Assembly (NCBI RefSeq): GCF_014207255.1
Contig: NZ_JACHCZ010000001.1
Coordinates: forward strand, 484,592 to 548,591
Origin: Pseudomonas sp. JAI120
GTDB lineage: Bacteria > Pseudomonadota > Gammaproteobacteria > Pseudomonadales > Pseudomonadaceae
Length of the DNA stretch: 64,000 bases
Direction of reading: 5' to 3'
The notes under the pieces were generated by a model that ran no database searches, had not been told where the DNA came from, and saw nothing but the letters and a program-made list of their open reading frames with translations. Made by a program: the position numbers and the translations under genes. The first letter of the stretch is position 1. Every line of letters begins with the position of its first letter. Shown here one piece after another: positions 47,580 to 55,762 of the stretch.

Positions 47580-48680
47580 CTACTGCTTCGGCACCTCCGG
47601 CAAAAACGCCGGCGGCGCCGTATGGTTGATGGCCGCATCGATCATCGCCGCAACGGAAGCCTGGCCGTAGAAAGGATTGGCGGCGCCCCCCACCGGCATG
47701 GTGGCGAGCCAGGCGTCCAGGTCTTTGGCATCAATACGTACCAGCGGCACCTCGACGAACTTCGGCACCTGCTTGCCCGCCAGTATCTGCTGGGCCACCC
47801 AGAAACCCATCTGGGAGACGCTCGGGGAGGCAGAAACAGAGACGGTCTCGTAGCCATTGGCATCGCGTTCCTGTTTCCACAGGGCAAGTTCGTCCTGACG
47901 GTTCCCCATCACAATGATCGGCAAAGGGCGTCCCGCCGCCTTGAACGCCATGGCCGCGCCATATCCGTCGCCACCCTGAGTCGCCACGGCATCAATAGTG
48001 GGCAGCGACGGCAGCGCCAGCGTCACTTCCTTGCGGGCGACAGAAGCCGTCCAGTTCCCGTATACGGTCTTGACGAATTTCAGGCCCGGATAGTCGCTGG
48101 CGGCCTTGCGAATGCCATCGCTGATGTTTTTATCCGTGGCATCGCCAGCGATGCCACGGATCTCCAGCAACGTCCCGTTCCCCTTCAGGCGCTCGGCGAT
48201 GTAATCCATTTCCACACGGCCCATGGCGGACCAGTTGTAATCCACGGTATAGACACAGGGCTCGGTGACCAGACTGGCCATGACAACCACCACGATGCCG
48301 GCGTTGCAGGCATCGCGGATCACCCCGTTGAGGGCCGTGTCAGAGGCAGCGAGGACCACGATGGCATCGACGCCCTTGACGATCATGTCCTGGATATGGG
48401 CCGCCTGCTCCGAAGCCGAGTTATTGGCGCTGACGACGGGAGCCTCACGGATCAAGCCGTCTTTTTGCGCCTGGAGCGCAATTTCCTGCCAGTTGCGCAC
48501 CATCACCTTGCGAAAATCGCTGCCCGCATAGGAATTACTGAAGGCAATGCTATAGCTTGCGGTAGGGCCGCTGGCGATGCCGTCGTCGGCAGCATGGGCT
48601 GGGTTGGCGGCAACTATCGCCAGCCCCGCCACGCAGCCGGCGAAGCGCCCCAAGATCGTGTAGATCGGTTTGGTGTTCAT
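47580..48680 (-). CDS. Periplasmic substrate-binding protein, TorT-like
   Basis: A 366-residue type I periplasmic binding protein of the ribose/TorT class, with a signal peptide (residues 1-32, cleavage after AHA). IAFSNSYAGSDFRKVMVRNWQ near the mature N-terminus and IVKGVDAIVVLAAS are typical of sugar-binding proteins. No ABC permease or ATPase is adjacent; instead the hybrid kinase follows by 15 bases. The likely role is presenting a ligand to the sensor, as TorT does for TorS. GGAGAAC precedes the chosen start. Confidence 0.82.
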   Translation of the reverse strand: MNTKPIYTILGRFAGCVAGLAIVAANPAHAADDGIASGPTASYSIAFSNSYAGSDFRKVMVRNWQEIALQAQKDGLIREAPVVSANNSASEQAAHIQDMIVKGVDAIVVLAASDTALNGVIRDACNAGIVVVVMASLVTEPCVYTVDYNWSAMGRVEMDYIAERLKGNGTLLEIRGIAGDATDKNISDGIRKAASDYPGLKFVKTVYGNWTASVARKEVTLALPSLPTIDAVATQGGDGYGAAMAFKAAGRPLPIIVMGNRQDELALWKQERDANGYETVSVSASPSVSQMGFWVAQQILAGKQVPKFVEVPLVRIDAKDLDAWLATMPVGGAANPFYGQASVAAMIDAAINHTAPPAFLPEVPKQ

Positions 48681-49142
48681 GCTGTTCTCCATAATGCTTG
48701 GCATTTACCAACAGTCATCCATCTGCACCTGCCTACAGCCTGGATCGACGGCTTGTCCTGGTTGGAGCGGTTGGCCCCCGGGTTTGGAGATTTTCGAACA
48801 TGTAGGTTTGGGGCAGGCATTGAACGTTTCCCCATATGCCGCGTGCAGGTTGTTGCGTAGTGCCGTTGAAAAAGCCCGAAGCCCACCCCCCGGCTGTCTT
48901 GCCGATACAAGGCTGCTGGCCAACGTCAATGATTTCGATAAGGTCAGTGCCCTTGGCAGCCGAACATTGAAACCCGTATAGGGCTCGCATTGGCAATGAG
49001 CATAGTATCAAAGTGCCCGCTACGCCCGCGGTCTGTGAACGGATACGGCGTTCTGAGCCACGGTTATGTGTTTGCTGCTGCCCTACTCAAACCCGCTTGC
49101 TGTTCTACGCTTGCTGCTTGAGCCACTTATCGGAGACCCGAC
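48681..49142. other. Intergenic region without gene
   Basis: A 462-base stretch between divergent genes. Frames on both strands lack ribosome binding sites and protein-like composition. It should hold the leftward promoter of the TorT/TorS-like pair and the rightward promoter of the hydrolase. No known operator is recognised. Confidence 0.5.
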
Positions 49143-49748
49143 ATGAACCCCCACACCACCGCCCTTGTGCTGATCGAATACCAAAACGACTTCACCACCG
49201 AAGGCGGCGTGTTCCATGACGCCGTCAAAGACGTGATGCACACGTCCAATATGCTCGCGAACACCGCCACCACGGTTGAACAGGCGCGCACGCTCGGCGT
49301 GAAGATCATCCACCTGCCGATCCAATTCGCCGAGGGCTACCCGGAGCTGACCACCCGCGACTACGGGATTCTCAAGGGCGTTGCCGATGGCAGCGCCTTT
49401 CGCACCGGCAGTTGGGGCGCCGACATCAGCGAAGCGATTACCCGGGAAGCCGGCGACATCCTCGTGGAGGGCAAGCGCGGGCTGGACGGTTTCGCCACCA
49501 CGGGCCTGGATTTGGTGCTGCGCAACAACGGCATCCAGACCCTGGTGGTGGCGGGCTTCCTGACCAACTGCTGTGTCGAAGGCACGGTTCGATCAGGTTA
49601 TGAGAAGGGCTATAACGTGGTAACGCTGATCGATTGCACCGCGACCTTCACCGACGAGCAACAACAGGCTGCCGAACGCTTCACGCTGCCGATGTTTTCC
49701 AGGACGTTGCAACACACCGAGTTTCTCAACGGGCTGAACGCCCGCTAG
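49143..49748 (+). CDS. Cysteine hydrolase, isochorismatase family
   Basis: A 201-residue alpha/beta hydrolase of the isochorismatase superfamily, acting on amides or related bonds. Lys is in VEGKRGLDGF (about residue 107) and nucleophilic Cys in FLTNCCVEGT (about 142). The usual Asp of the N-terminal motif (D-x-Q-N-D-F) is Glu here (LIEYQNDF), as in a recognised subgroup. GGAGACCCGAC precedes the ATG. Single gene. Confidence 0.85.
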   Translation: MNPHTTALVLIEYQNDFTTEGGVFHDAVKDVMHTSNMLANTATTVEQARTLGVKIIHLPIQFAEGYPELTTRDYGILKGVADGSAFRTGSWGADISEAITREAGDILVEGKRGLDGFATTGLDLVLRNNGIQTLVVAGFLTNCCVEGTVRSGYEKGYNVVTLIDCTATFTDEQQQAAERFTLPMFSRTLQHTEFLNGLNAR

Positions 49749-49834
49749 CCATCGCCCAGGAGGCGGCTTTACAGCCGCCTTCGGATTCGCAGTCACCTGC
49801 GACACCCTGGCCGGGTTCGTTGAACTGAAACACC

Positions 49835-50032
49835 TCAGTTGTCAGGGTGTTCGCTCGCCACTGAATCGGCGGCGTCCACATCAGACATATCCTCTTCAAG
49901 GGGGGCATCGTCGTCCGGCGGCAGCGGGATCTTATCCTCATCACGCTTCGGGTCGTGCCCTGTCTCGTTGTCCGTGCCGCGCGTTACAGCCTGCTGTGAA
50001 ATGTTGCCCGGGGCATTCTCATTGATTTCCAT
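49835..50032 (-). CDS. Small acidic hypothetical protein
   Basis: A 65-residue, strongly acidic, probably disordered protein (MEINENAPGNISQQAV...) with a run IPLPPDDDAPLEEDMSD. GGAGAGCCAGC precedes the ATG. Similar short acidic proteins occur in fluorescent pseudomonads. Function unknown. Confidence 0.6.
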   Translation of the reverse strand: MEINENAPGNISQQAVTRGTDNETGHDPKRDEDKIPLPPDDDAPLEEDMSDVDAADSVASEHPDN

Positions 50033-50282
50033 GCTGGCTCTCCGTTCTTGGGCTCGGGATATCCGTGCTTAAGGTTGAGAAACGCCATGCCCCCCAGAGT
50101 GCCGGGCAACAGACGAATGGACGCGCCCAGACTGGCACAAGGTGACCCTGCCGGTGTGTATTTCGATCCATTCGGCGCCGTGGGTATTTCCTGGATGGCG
50201 CGGCTGGAGGCATTGCGATGTGGGGAACTGAAATTGGATGAGTCATCCAGCAGACTCCAGCGGGGCTGCGTAAACGGTAGCA

Positions 50283-50540
50283 CTAACGCCAGACGGCCTG
50301 GTCCGGTACCCACCGGTAAACGTCAGCACCTGGCTCGCGCCCGGCCGGCATCAGAATCAGATGCTGAGGCCCTGCGCGCATTTCCCGGTCATCCCATTGC
50401 AACAGTTTTTCCCCCTGCCGCACTCGACACAAAGTGGTCACGAACACCGGCACCTTTGGCAAGGTAAGGGCATGTCGCGCCCGTATGACAGATGCATCGA
50501 TAATATTTTCCCGGTGCCGTATGCCGTCACAAGGGCGCAT
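50283..50540 (-). pseudogene. AraC-type regulator, N-terminal fragment
   Basis: An 85-codon frame (MRPCDGIRHRENIIDASVIR...) matching the cupin-like N-terminus of small AraC regulators: VPVFVTTLCRVRQGEKLLQW and MRAGPQHLILMPAGRE. It then diverges (ADVYRWVPDQAVWR) and stops. The C-terminal helix-turn-helix half is absent from all frames downstream. It starts 5 bases after the broken PEBP gene end on the same strand. A truncated, dead regulator. Confidence 0.6.
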
Positions 50541-50545
50541 CGTGC

Positions 50546-50808
50546 TTAACGTCCGTAAGTTGAAGTAATGGTCGCTTTGGCCAGGACGTTGGCGTTGAGC
50601 ATGTAACCTACCAAGGCTCCGCTGGCCTGGTTGTCGAGCGGTAGCTTGTCGGCTTTCAAGGCCCACACGGTGAATTGATAGCGATGGGGTTTATCCTCGA
50701 CAGGAGGGCAAGCGCCACCGAACCCCGGCTGGTCAGTGAGAAGTCCGCAGCGTAGCCACTGAGTGTTACGGCCATGGAGAGTGCAGGCAGGATTAATCTG
50801 ATGTTCAT
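50546..50808 (-). pseudogene. YbhB/YbcL (PEBP) protein, internally deleted
   Basis: The ATG at 50808, with GGAG upstream, opens a signal peptide MNIRLILPALSMAVTLSGYA, cleavage near YAA-DFSLTS. After about 28 codons the sequence jumps, in another frame, to the C-terminal part of a PEBP protein: PGFGGACPPVEDKPHRYQF, WALKADKLPLD, and the end NANVLAKATITSTYGR. The central ligand-binding part (about 90 residues) is missing. An internal deletion with frameshift has inactivated the gene. Confidence 0.75.
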
Positions 50809-50947
50809 CGCCGCTCCAGCTGAGTCTGAAAGTGAAGCTCGAGTCTAGGTTGAACAAAGACGGGGGACTGTGCCGAAATGCTCGATAACAGTGCCGAAAT
50901 GCTCGATTGTCCGGGCGAACGATGACTCTCGTCCTGCCTGACAGCCT

Positions 50948-51430
50948 TCAGATACTCAAGAGCTCGCTGACGGGCAGTCGATGGGTGGTCTTCATCTCGC
51001 GCAGGGAGAGGTTCGAGCGAATACTTGAAACCCCAGGGAGCTTCCTCAGCACTGTTTCGACAAAGCGACTATAGCTGTCCAAGTCCCGTGCAACCACCTC
51101 AAGTAGAAAGTCCGCCTCCCCCGTTGTGTTATGGCAACTCAATACCTGCGGGGCCGCCTGAATAATCTTTTCAAACCTTGCCGTGGCTTCTTCGCTGTGA
51201 TCCGTGCAGGAGATCTGGACAAAGGCCTTCAGGCCCAACCCGAGTTTCTTTCGATTGAGAATGGCTTGGTATCCCTCGATAACCCCGCATTCTTCCAGCC
51301 GTCTTTGCTTGCGCCAACAGGACGCTTCGCTGAGGGACAACTGCTCGGCCAGCTTGACATTAGACAGGCTGCCGTCCCGCTGCAAACGCTCCGATATTGC
51401 AATGTCCGCCTTATCGAGCTGCTCAATCAT
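50948..51430 (-). CDS. Lrp/AsnC family transcriptional regulator
   Basis: A 160-residue regulator: N-terminal helix-turn-helix (residues 4-60; SLSNVKLAEQLSLSEASCWRK) and C-terminal RAM ligand-binding domain (about 65-150; GEADFLLEVVARD). It is divergent from the alcohol dehydrogenase operon, with Lrp-like inverted repeats between. Probably senses an amino acid or related ligand and controls the 51.5-57.3 kb operon. Confidence 0.92.
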   Translation of the reverse strand: MIEQLDKADIAISERLQRDGSLSNVKLAEQLSLSEASCWRKQRRLEECGVIEGYQAILNRKKLGLGLKAFVQISCTDHSEEATARFEKIIQAAPQVLSCHNTTGEADFLLEVVARDLDSYSRFVETVLRKLPGVSSIRSNLSLREMKTTHRLPVSELLSI

Positions 51431-51460
51431 GAAATAACTCCTCAAATTCTGGCTTTAAAA

Positions 51461-51517
51461 TGAAGGTTAATTTCAATTCTTGCGTTCGGTCAATTGCAAC
51501 TTGAAAGGTAATTTCAA
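51461..51517. promoter_or_regulatory. Two Lrp-type half-palindromic sites
   Basis: TTGAAA-N5-TTTCAA at 51501-51517 and a related TGAA-N7-TTCA at 51461-51475; their centres are about 41 bases apart, close to four helical turns. Both contain GG(T)TAATTTCAA. They lie in the shared promoter region of the Lrp-type regulator and the dehydrogenase gene, as expected for an autoregulated Lrp protein. Confidence 0.55.
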
Positions 51518-51573
51518 GGCGCTCATTCATAATGGCAATACCTGAATCGCCCCTCCAAGCCTAGGTAATTTGA

Positions 51574-52614
51574 ATGAAAGCAGTCGTCTACGAAGCCTTT
51601 TCCAAGCCGCCGCGCCTTATGAACGTGGCAGACCCATCCCCGGAACGTCATGGTGTGGTGATCCAGGTGCTTGGCACCGGGGTGTGCCGCAGCGACTGGC
51701 ATGGCTGGAAAGGTCACGACCCCGACATTGAACTGCCCCATGTACCGGGTCATGAACTGGCGGGCATCGTGGCCGAAGTGGGCAACGACGTCACGCGGTG
51801 GAAGGTCGGTGACCGCGTGACCGTGCCGTTCGTGGGCGGGTGTGGTGCTTGTGCGCAGTGCAACAGCGGCAATCAGCAGGTCTGCCACACGCAATTTCAG
51901 CCGGGCTTCACTCATTGGGGTTCTTTTGCCGAGTACGTCGGCATCCACCAGGCCGATCTGAACCTGGTCGCGCTGCCTGAGAGCATGGACTTCGCTACCG
52001 CCGCAAGCCTGGGTTGTCGCTTCGCCACCTCGTTCCGTGCAATCGTCGACCAAGGCAACGTCAGCGCCGGTCAGTGGGTAGCGGTTCACGGCTGTGGTGG
52101 CGTAGGCCTGTCTGCGGTGATGATCGCCCAGGCCATTGGCGCAAACGTGATCGCCATCGATATTTCCCAGGAAAAACTCGACCTGGCACGCGCGCTCGGC
52201 GCTGTCGCCACCCTTAATGCCCAGTGCGTCGCAGACGTCACCGAAGCCGTGCTGGAAATCACCCAGGGCGGTGCCCACGTCTCGCTGGACGCATTGGGCC
52301 ACCCAACCACCTGTTTCAACTCCATCAACAACCTGCGCCGTCGCGGCAAGCACGTCCAGGTCGGGCTGATGCTCGCTGATCACGCCACGCCGGCAATCCC
52401 CATGAGCAAGGTTATCGCCCATGAACTTGAGATCTACGGTAGCCACGGGATGCAAGCGCATCGCTATGGCGCCATGATCGAGATGATCACATCAGGCAAG
52501 CTGGCACCTGAAAAACTCGTGGGTAAAACCATCAGCCTGGCGCAGTCCATCGATGCGTTGACGAACATGGACCGCTTCGAGACGGCAGGTGTAACCGTGA
52601 TAACCGAGTTTTAA
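51574..52614 (+). CDS. Zinc-dependent alcohol dehydrogenase (MDR family)
   Basis: A 346-residue medium-chain dehydrogenase. Catalytic zinc: Cys in [11 protein letters not shown] (about residue 36), His-Glu in VPGHELAG (about 59-60) and Cys in GCRFATSF. Structural zinc: [15 protein letters not shown] (about 90-104). NAD(P) loop [13 protein letters not shown] near 173. It is first in the operon under the Lrp-type regulator. Alcohol substrate not identified. Confidence 0.9.
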   Translation: MKAVVYEAFSKPPRLMNVADPSPERHGVVIQVLGTGVCRSDWHGWKGHDPDIELPHVPGHELAGIVAEVGNDVTRWKVGDRVTVPFVGGCGACAQCNSGNQQVCHTQFQPGFTHWGSFAEYVGIHQADLNLVALPESMDFATAASLGCRFATSFRAIVDQGNVSAGQWVAVHGCGGVGLSAVMIAQAIGANVIAIDISQEKLDLARALGAVATLNAQCVADVTEAVLEITQGGAHVSLDALGHPTTCFNSINNLRRRGKHVQVGLMLADHATPAIPMSKVIAHELEIYGSHGMQAHRYGAMIEMITSGKLAPEKLVGKTISLAQSIDALTNMDRFETAGVTVITEF

Positions 52615-52857
52615 CGCATGACGCCACCCTGAGCCGCACTGAACAATAGTTTAGAAATCTCTGAACTATCTATTTGCACTTCCCTATTCTTTCCGCCAAC
52701 CGCCCCTCCCTACTATTGGCGGCAACAAAGGAGCCTTTCCACAGAGATGCGGCCCGAAGATTGCCTTTTCTGATTGTCACTGCCGTTTTTTGTGCGTTTC
52801 GGTTAGCGCCGCAACGCCGCTGTGTCAATCATGCGAAGGCACCTTTGGAGCAGATCG

Positions 52858-53709
52858 ATGAAGTTGGAAATATTCCGAACGTTGTGGGGCTACACCGCGA
52901 GCAAGGCACAAGCGCTGGAGGAGCTGCTTGAAGCCGGGTTCGATGGCATGGAAGCTCGCCTGCCCATGACCGCCAGCGAACGCGCCGAGTTCGCAGCCTT
53001 TCTACGCGCCAACCACGTCAGCTATATCAGTACCGTCTTCAGCGCCTACGACGTTCTGCCGCAACAATCGGCGAGCGTCGACGAACACCTTCTGGACCTC
53101 GATAAAAAACTCGCTTGGGCGGCTGAGTTGTCGCCGCGCTTCATCAACCTGCTGGCTGGCAACGACCGCTGGCCACTGGCACAGCAAGTCGACTTCTTTG
53201 GCCGCGCGATGGATGTCGCGCGCAAGCATGGCCAGGTGTGCGCCTTTGAAACCCATCGTGCGCGCTCGTTGTTCAACCCCTGGGTCACCCTCGAGCTGAT
53301 TCGTCAACTGCCGGACCTGCGCTTCACCAGCGACATCAGTCATTGGGTCGTCACCTGCGAGCGTCTGCTCAACGATCCGGAAGACGACCTCAGCGCCTTC
53401 GTCGAACGCGTCCACCACATTCAAGCCCGGGTCGGTTATGACCAGGGGCCCCAGGTTCCCCACCCCGCCGCCCCCGAGTATGCCCAGGCGCTGGCCTTCC
53501 ATCAGCAACATTGGGAGGCCATCTGGCGATCCCAGGAAAACCGCGGCTATCAGGTCAGCACGTTGACACCGGAGTTCGGTGCCGACGGCTATCTGCATCA
53601 CCTGCCCTTCACCAATGTGCCGGTGGCCGACCTGTGGTCGCTGAATGTGTGGATGGCAAACACCGAGCGCGAGCATTTCCGCCGCTTCAGCGGTGCCTCA
53701 ACCCGATAA
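52858..53709 (+). CDS. Sugar phosphate isomerase/epimerase-like TIM barrel protein
   Basis: A 283-residue AP_endonuc_2 (xylose isomerase-like) TIM barrel. [23 protein letters not shown] near the N-terminus, [13 protein letters not shown] (metal Glu/His), [15 protein letters not shown] (metal Asp) and [13 protein letters not shown] (His/Arg) fit the family. Metal-dependent isomerase, epimerase or dehydratase; substrate unknown. GGAG precedes the ATG. It lies 243 bases after the dehydrogenase and 13 bases before the oxygenase gene. Confidence 0.85.
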   Translation: MKLEIFRTLWGYTASKAQALEELLEAGFDGMEARLPMTASERAEFAAFLRANHVSYISTVFSAYDVLPQQSASVDEHLLDLDKKLAWAAELSPRFINLLAGNDRWPLAQQVDFFGRAMDVARKHGQVCAFETHRARSLFNPWVTLELIRQLPDLRFTSDISHWVVTCERLLNDPEDDLSAFVERVHHIQARVGYDQGPQVPHPAAPEYAQALAFHQQHWEAIWRSQENRGYQVSTLTPEFGADGYLHHLPFTNVPVADLWSLNVWMANTEREHFRRFSGASTR

Positions 53710-53722
53710 GGAGCGTTCCCTA

Positions 53723-54775
53723 ATGCCTGACAAAACGCCAAAGGCCGCCAACTTCAATCGCATTCCGCTGGTGGACATCGCCGGGCTGTACAGCGACGAC
53801 ATCACACAGCGCCAGGCAGTGGCCGAAGAGCTCGGTAACGCCGCCCGCGCAGTGGGTTTTCTGTACATCAAGAACCACGGCATCGAGTCGTCGCTGATCG
53901 ACGGCTTGCGTCACGCGGCAAAGGACCTGTTTGCGCAATCCCTTGCGTACAAGATGCAGCACTACATCGGCACCTCCCGCAGCCACAAGGGTTTTGTGCC
54001 TGAAGGCGAAGAGGTCTATGCCAAAGGCAAACCCGATCACAAGGAAGCCTTCGATGTCGGTTTTGAAGTAGGCGAAGACGATCCGCTGGTCATGGCCGGG
54101 ACCCCATTGATCGGCGCCAATGAATGGCCAGACCTGCCGGGTTTCCGTCCCGCCGTCGAAGCTTACTACGCAGCGGTGTTTGCGTTGGGTCGTCGCCTGT
54201 TCAAGGGCTTCGCGCTCGCATTGGGCCTGGAAGAGGACTATTTCGAAGCACTGGTTACCCGCCCACCGTCGAAACTGCGCCTGATTCACTACCCATTTGA
54301 CCTGGCCGCCCAAGACGCACCCGGCATTGGTGCGCATACCGACTATGAGTGCTTCACCATTTTGCTTGCCGACAAGCCAGGCCTCGAGGTGATGAACGAT
54401 CAGGGGCACTGGATTGATGCGCCGCCCGTGGAAGGTGCCTTTGTGGTCAACATCGGCGACATGCTGGAGGTCATGACTGCGGGTACGTTCGTCGCTACGG
54501 CTCACCGAGTGCGAACCGTCAGTGAAGAGCGCTACGCCTTCCCACTCTTCTACGCATGCGACTTCCATACGCAGATCAAGCCACTGCCACAGTTTCTTGA
54601 AGGCGCTAAGGATTACGAGGAAATCACCATCGGTGAGCACATGTTCGGCCAAGCGCTGCAGACCTATCAGTACCTGCGCCGCAAAGTCGAACGGGGCGAA
54701 CTCAAGCTGTACGAGAAAGCGCGCAAGCCATCGAGCTTCGGTCACTTAAAGAGCCAGGCGCAGGACGCGTCCTGA
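53723..54775 (+). CDS. Isopenicillin N synthase-like Fe(II) oxygenase
   Basis: A 350-residue non-haem iron dioxygenase of the IPNS/2-oxoglutarate oxygenase family. N-terminal [13 protein letters not shown] and [11 protein letters not shown] mark the DIOX_N part; the iron ligands are His-x-Asp in [12 protein letters not shown] (about residues 205-207) and His in [10 protein letters not shown] (about 262). The usual RYS co-substrate motif reads RYAFPLF. AAGGAG precedes the ATG. It probably oxidises the small molecule handled by this operon. Confidence 0.88.
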   Translation: MPDKTPKAANFNRIPLVDIAGLYSDDITQRQAVAEELGNAARAVGFLYIKNHGIESSLIDGLRHAAKDLFAQSLAYKMQHYIGTSRSHKGFVPEGEEVYAKGKPDHKEAFDVGFEVGEDDPLVMAGTPLIGANEWPDLPGFRPAVEAYYAAVFALGRRLFKGFALALGLEEDYFEALVTRPPSKLRLIHYPFDLAAQDAPGIGAHTDYECFTILLADKPGLEVMNDQGHWIDAPPVEGAFVVNIGDMLEVMTAGTFVATAHRVRTVSEERYAFPLFYACDFHTQIKPLPQFLEGAKDYEEITIGEHMFGQALQTYQYLRRKVERGELKLYEKARKPSSFGHLKSQAQDAS

Positions 54776-54849
54776 TGCAACCCTCAGCCTGGTCACACCG
54801 CCCTGTTTAACCACCCGCCCAGCCCTACTTTACCGACGTGGAGTCATCG

Positions 54850-55656
54850 ATGATGCGCAATCCAATCAATAATGCTGTCCGCTTGACCCTGCTGGCCGTC
54901 GCACTCCTTGGTGCTGCAGGCGCCCATGCCGCAACGACGGTGACACCCGGCATACTCAAGGTCGGCATGGAAATCACCTATCCGCCCTTCGAGTCATACG
55001 ACGAACATAAAAACGTCGTCGGTTCCGACCCCGAGCTGGCGCACCTGCTCGCCAAGCACCTGGACCTCAAGGCCGACTTCGTTGACACCAAGTTTTCCAA
55101 CCTGATCCTCAGCCTGAACGCCGGTCACTACGACGCGATCATCTCCGGCATGTACATCACGCCCCAGCGGCAGACGCAAGCGCAAACCATCCCGTACGCC
55201 AAGACCGGCGCAGCGATCATGGTGCTTAAAGACAGCCCGCTGAAACCGAAAGTACCGGAAGACCTCTGCGGCCTGAAAGTCGGCCTGGAAAAAGGCACCA
55301 CGTGGGTGGCGCAGTTCAACACGCTCTCGACGGACTACTGCACCCCGAATAACAAGGGCGCAATTATGGTCAGCGAGTTCCCGTCCGCACCGGAAGTGAC
55401 CCAGGCGCTGCTCTCCGGCAATGTGCAGGCTCAGGTCGAGATCGACGGCGCCGCCGGCATGATCGCAGAACGTACCAAGGGTCGCGTCGTGGTCAGCACC
55501 GAGCACTCGATCTACCAGCAGACGCTGGGTATTTACGTCAAGAAAGGCAACGACGCGCTCTATCAGGCACTGCTCAAGGCCTTTGAGGCGAGCAAGGCGT
55601 CCGGTGAGTACGCCGCCCTGTTGAAGAAATACAACCTCGAAGAACCGACTAACTGA
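54850..55656 (+). CDS. Amino acid ABC transporter substrate-binding protein
   Basis: A 268-residue periplasmic family 3 binding protein with a signal peptide (about 1-27, cleavage after AHA). LKVGMEITYPPFESYDEHKNVVGSDPELA is the classic start of polar amino acid binding proteins, with a paired Cys (EDLCGLKV and TDYCTPNN). GGAG precedes the first of two adjacent ATGs. It partners the fused permease/ATPase downstream. Confidence 0.92.
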   Translation: MMRNPINNAVRLTLLAVALLGAAGAHAATTVTPGILKVGMEITYPPFESYDEHKNVVGSDPELAHLLAKHLDLKADFVDTKFSNLILSLNAGHYDAIISGMYITPQRQTQAQTIPYAKTGAAIMVLKDSPLKPKVPEDLCGLKVGLEKGTTWVAQFNTLSTDYCTPNNKGAIMVSEFPSAPEVTQALLSGNVQAQVEIDGAAGMIAERTKGRVVVSTEHSIYQQTLGIYVKKGNDALYQALLKAFEASKASGEYAALLKKYNLEEPTN

Positions 55657-55670
55657 CTCAGTGCAGCCCT

Positions 55671-55692
55671 GTGGGAGCGAAGCCGCTCCCAC
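55671..55692. repeat. REP-like palindrome
   Basis: GTGGGAGC-GAAGCC-GCTCCCAC between the binding-protein gene and the permease-ATPase gene. Such hairpins inside operons can stabilise the upstream mRNA and raise binding-protein levels. Confidence 0.7.
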
Positions 55693-55762
55693 CGTCGGCG
55701 GCTTTCGCTTGACTGCCCGGCCCAGGTGAAGCCTGCGTCGACGCCAGCAGTTGGAGGTACAC

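Noticed and set aside
47622..48860. 412-codon plus-strand frame opposite the TorT-like gene
   Set aside because: Antisense shadow; His/Arg/Gly-rich composition typical of reversed GC-rich coding sequence.
49984..50467. Overlapping frames on both strands between the acidic small protein and the AraC fragment
   Set aside because: None has a ribosome binding site or conserved-looking sequence; probably remnant or spacer.
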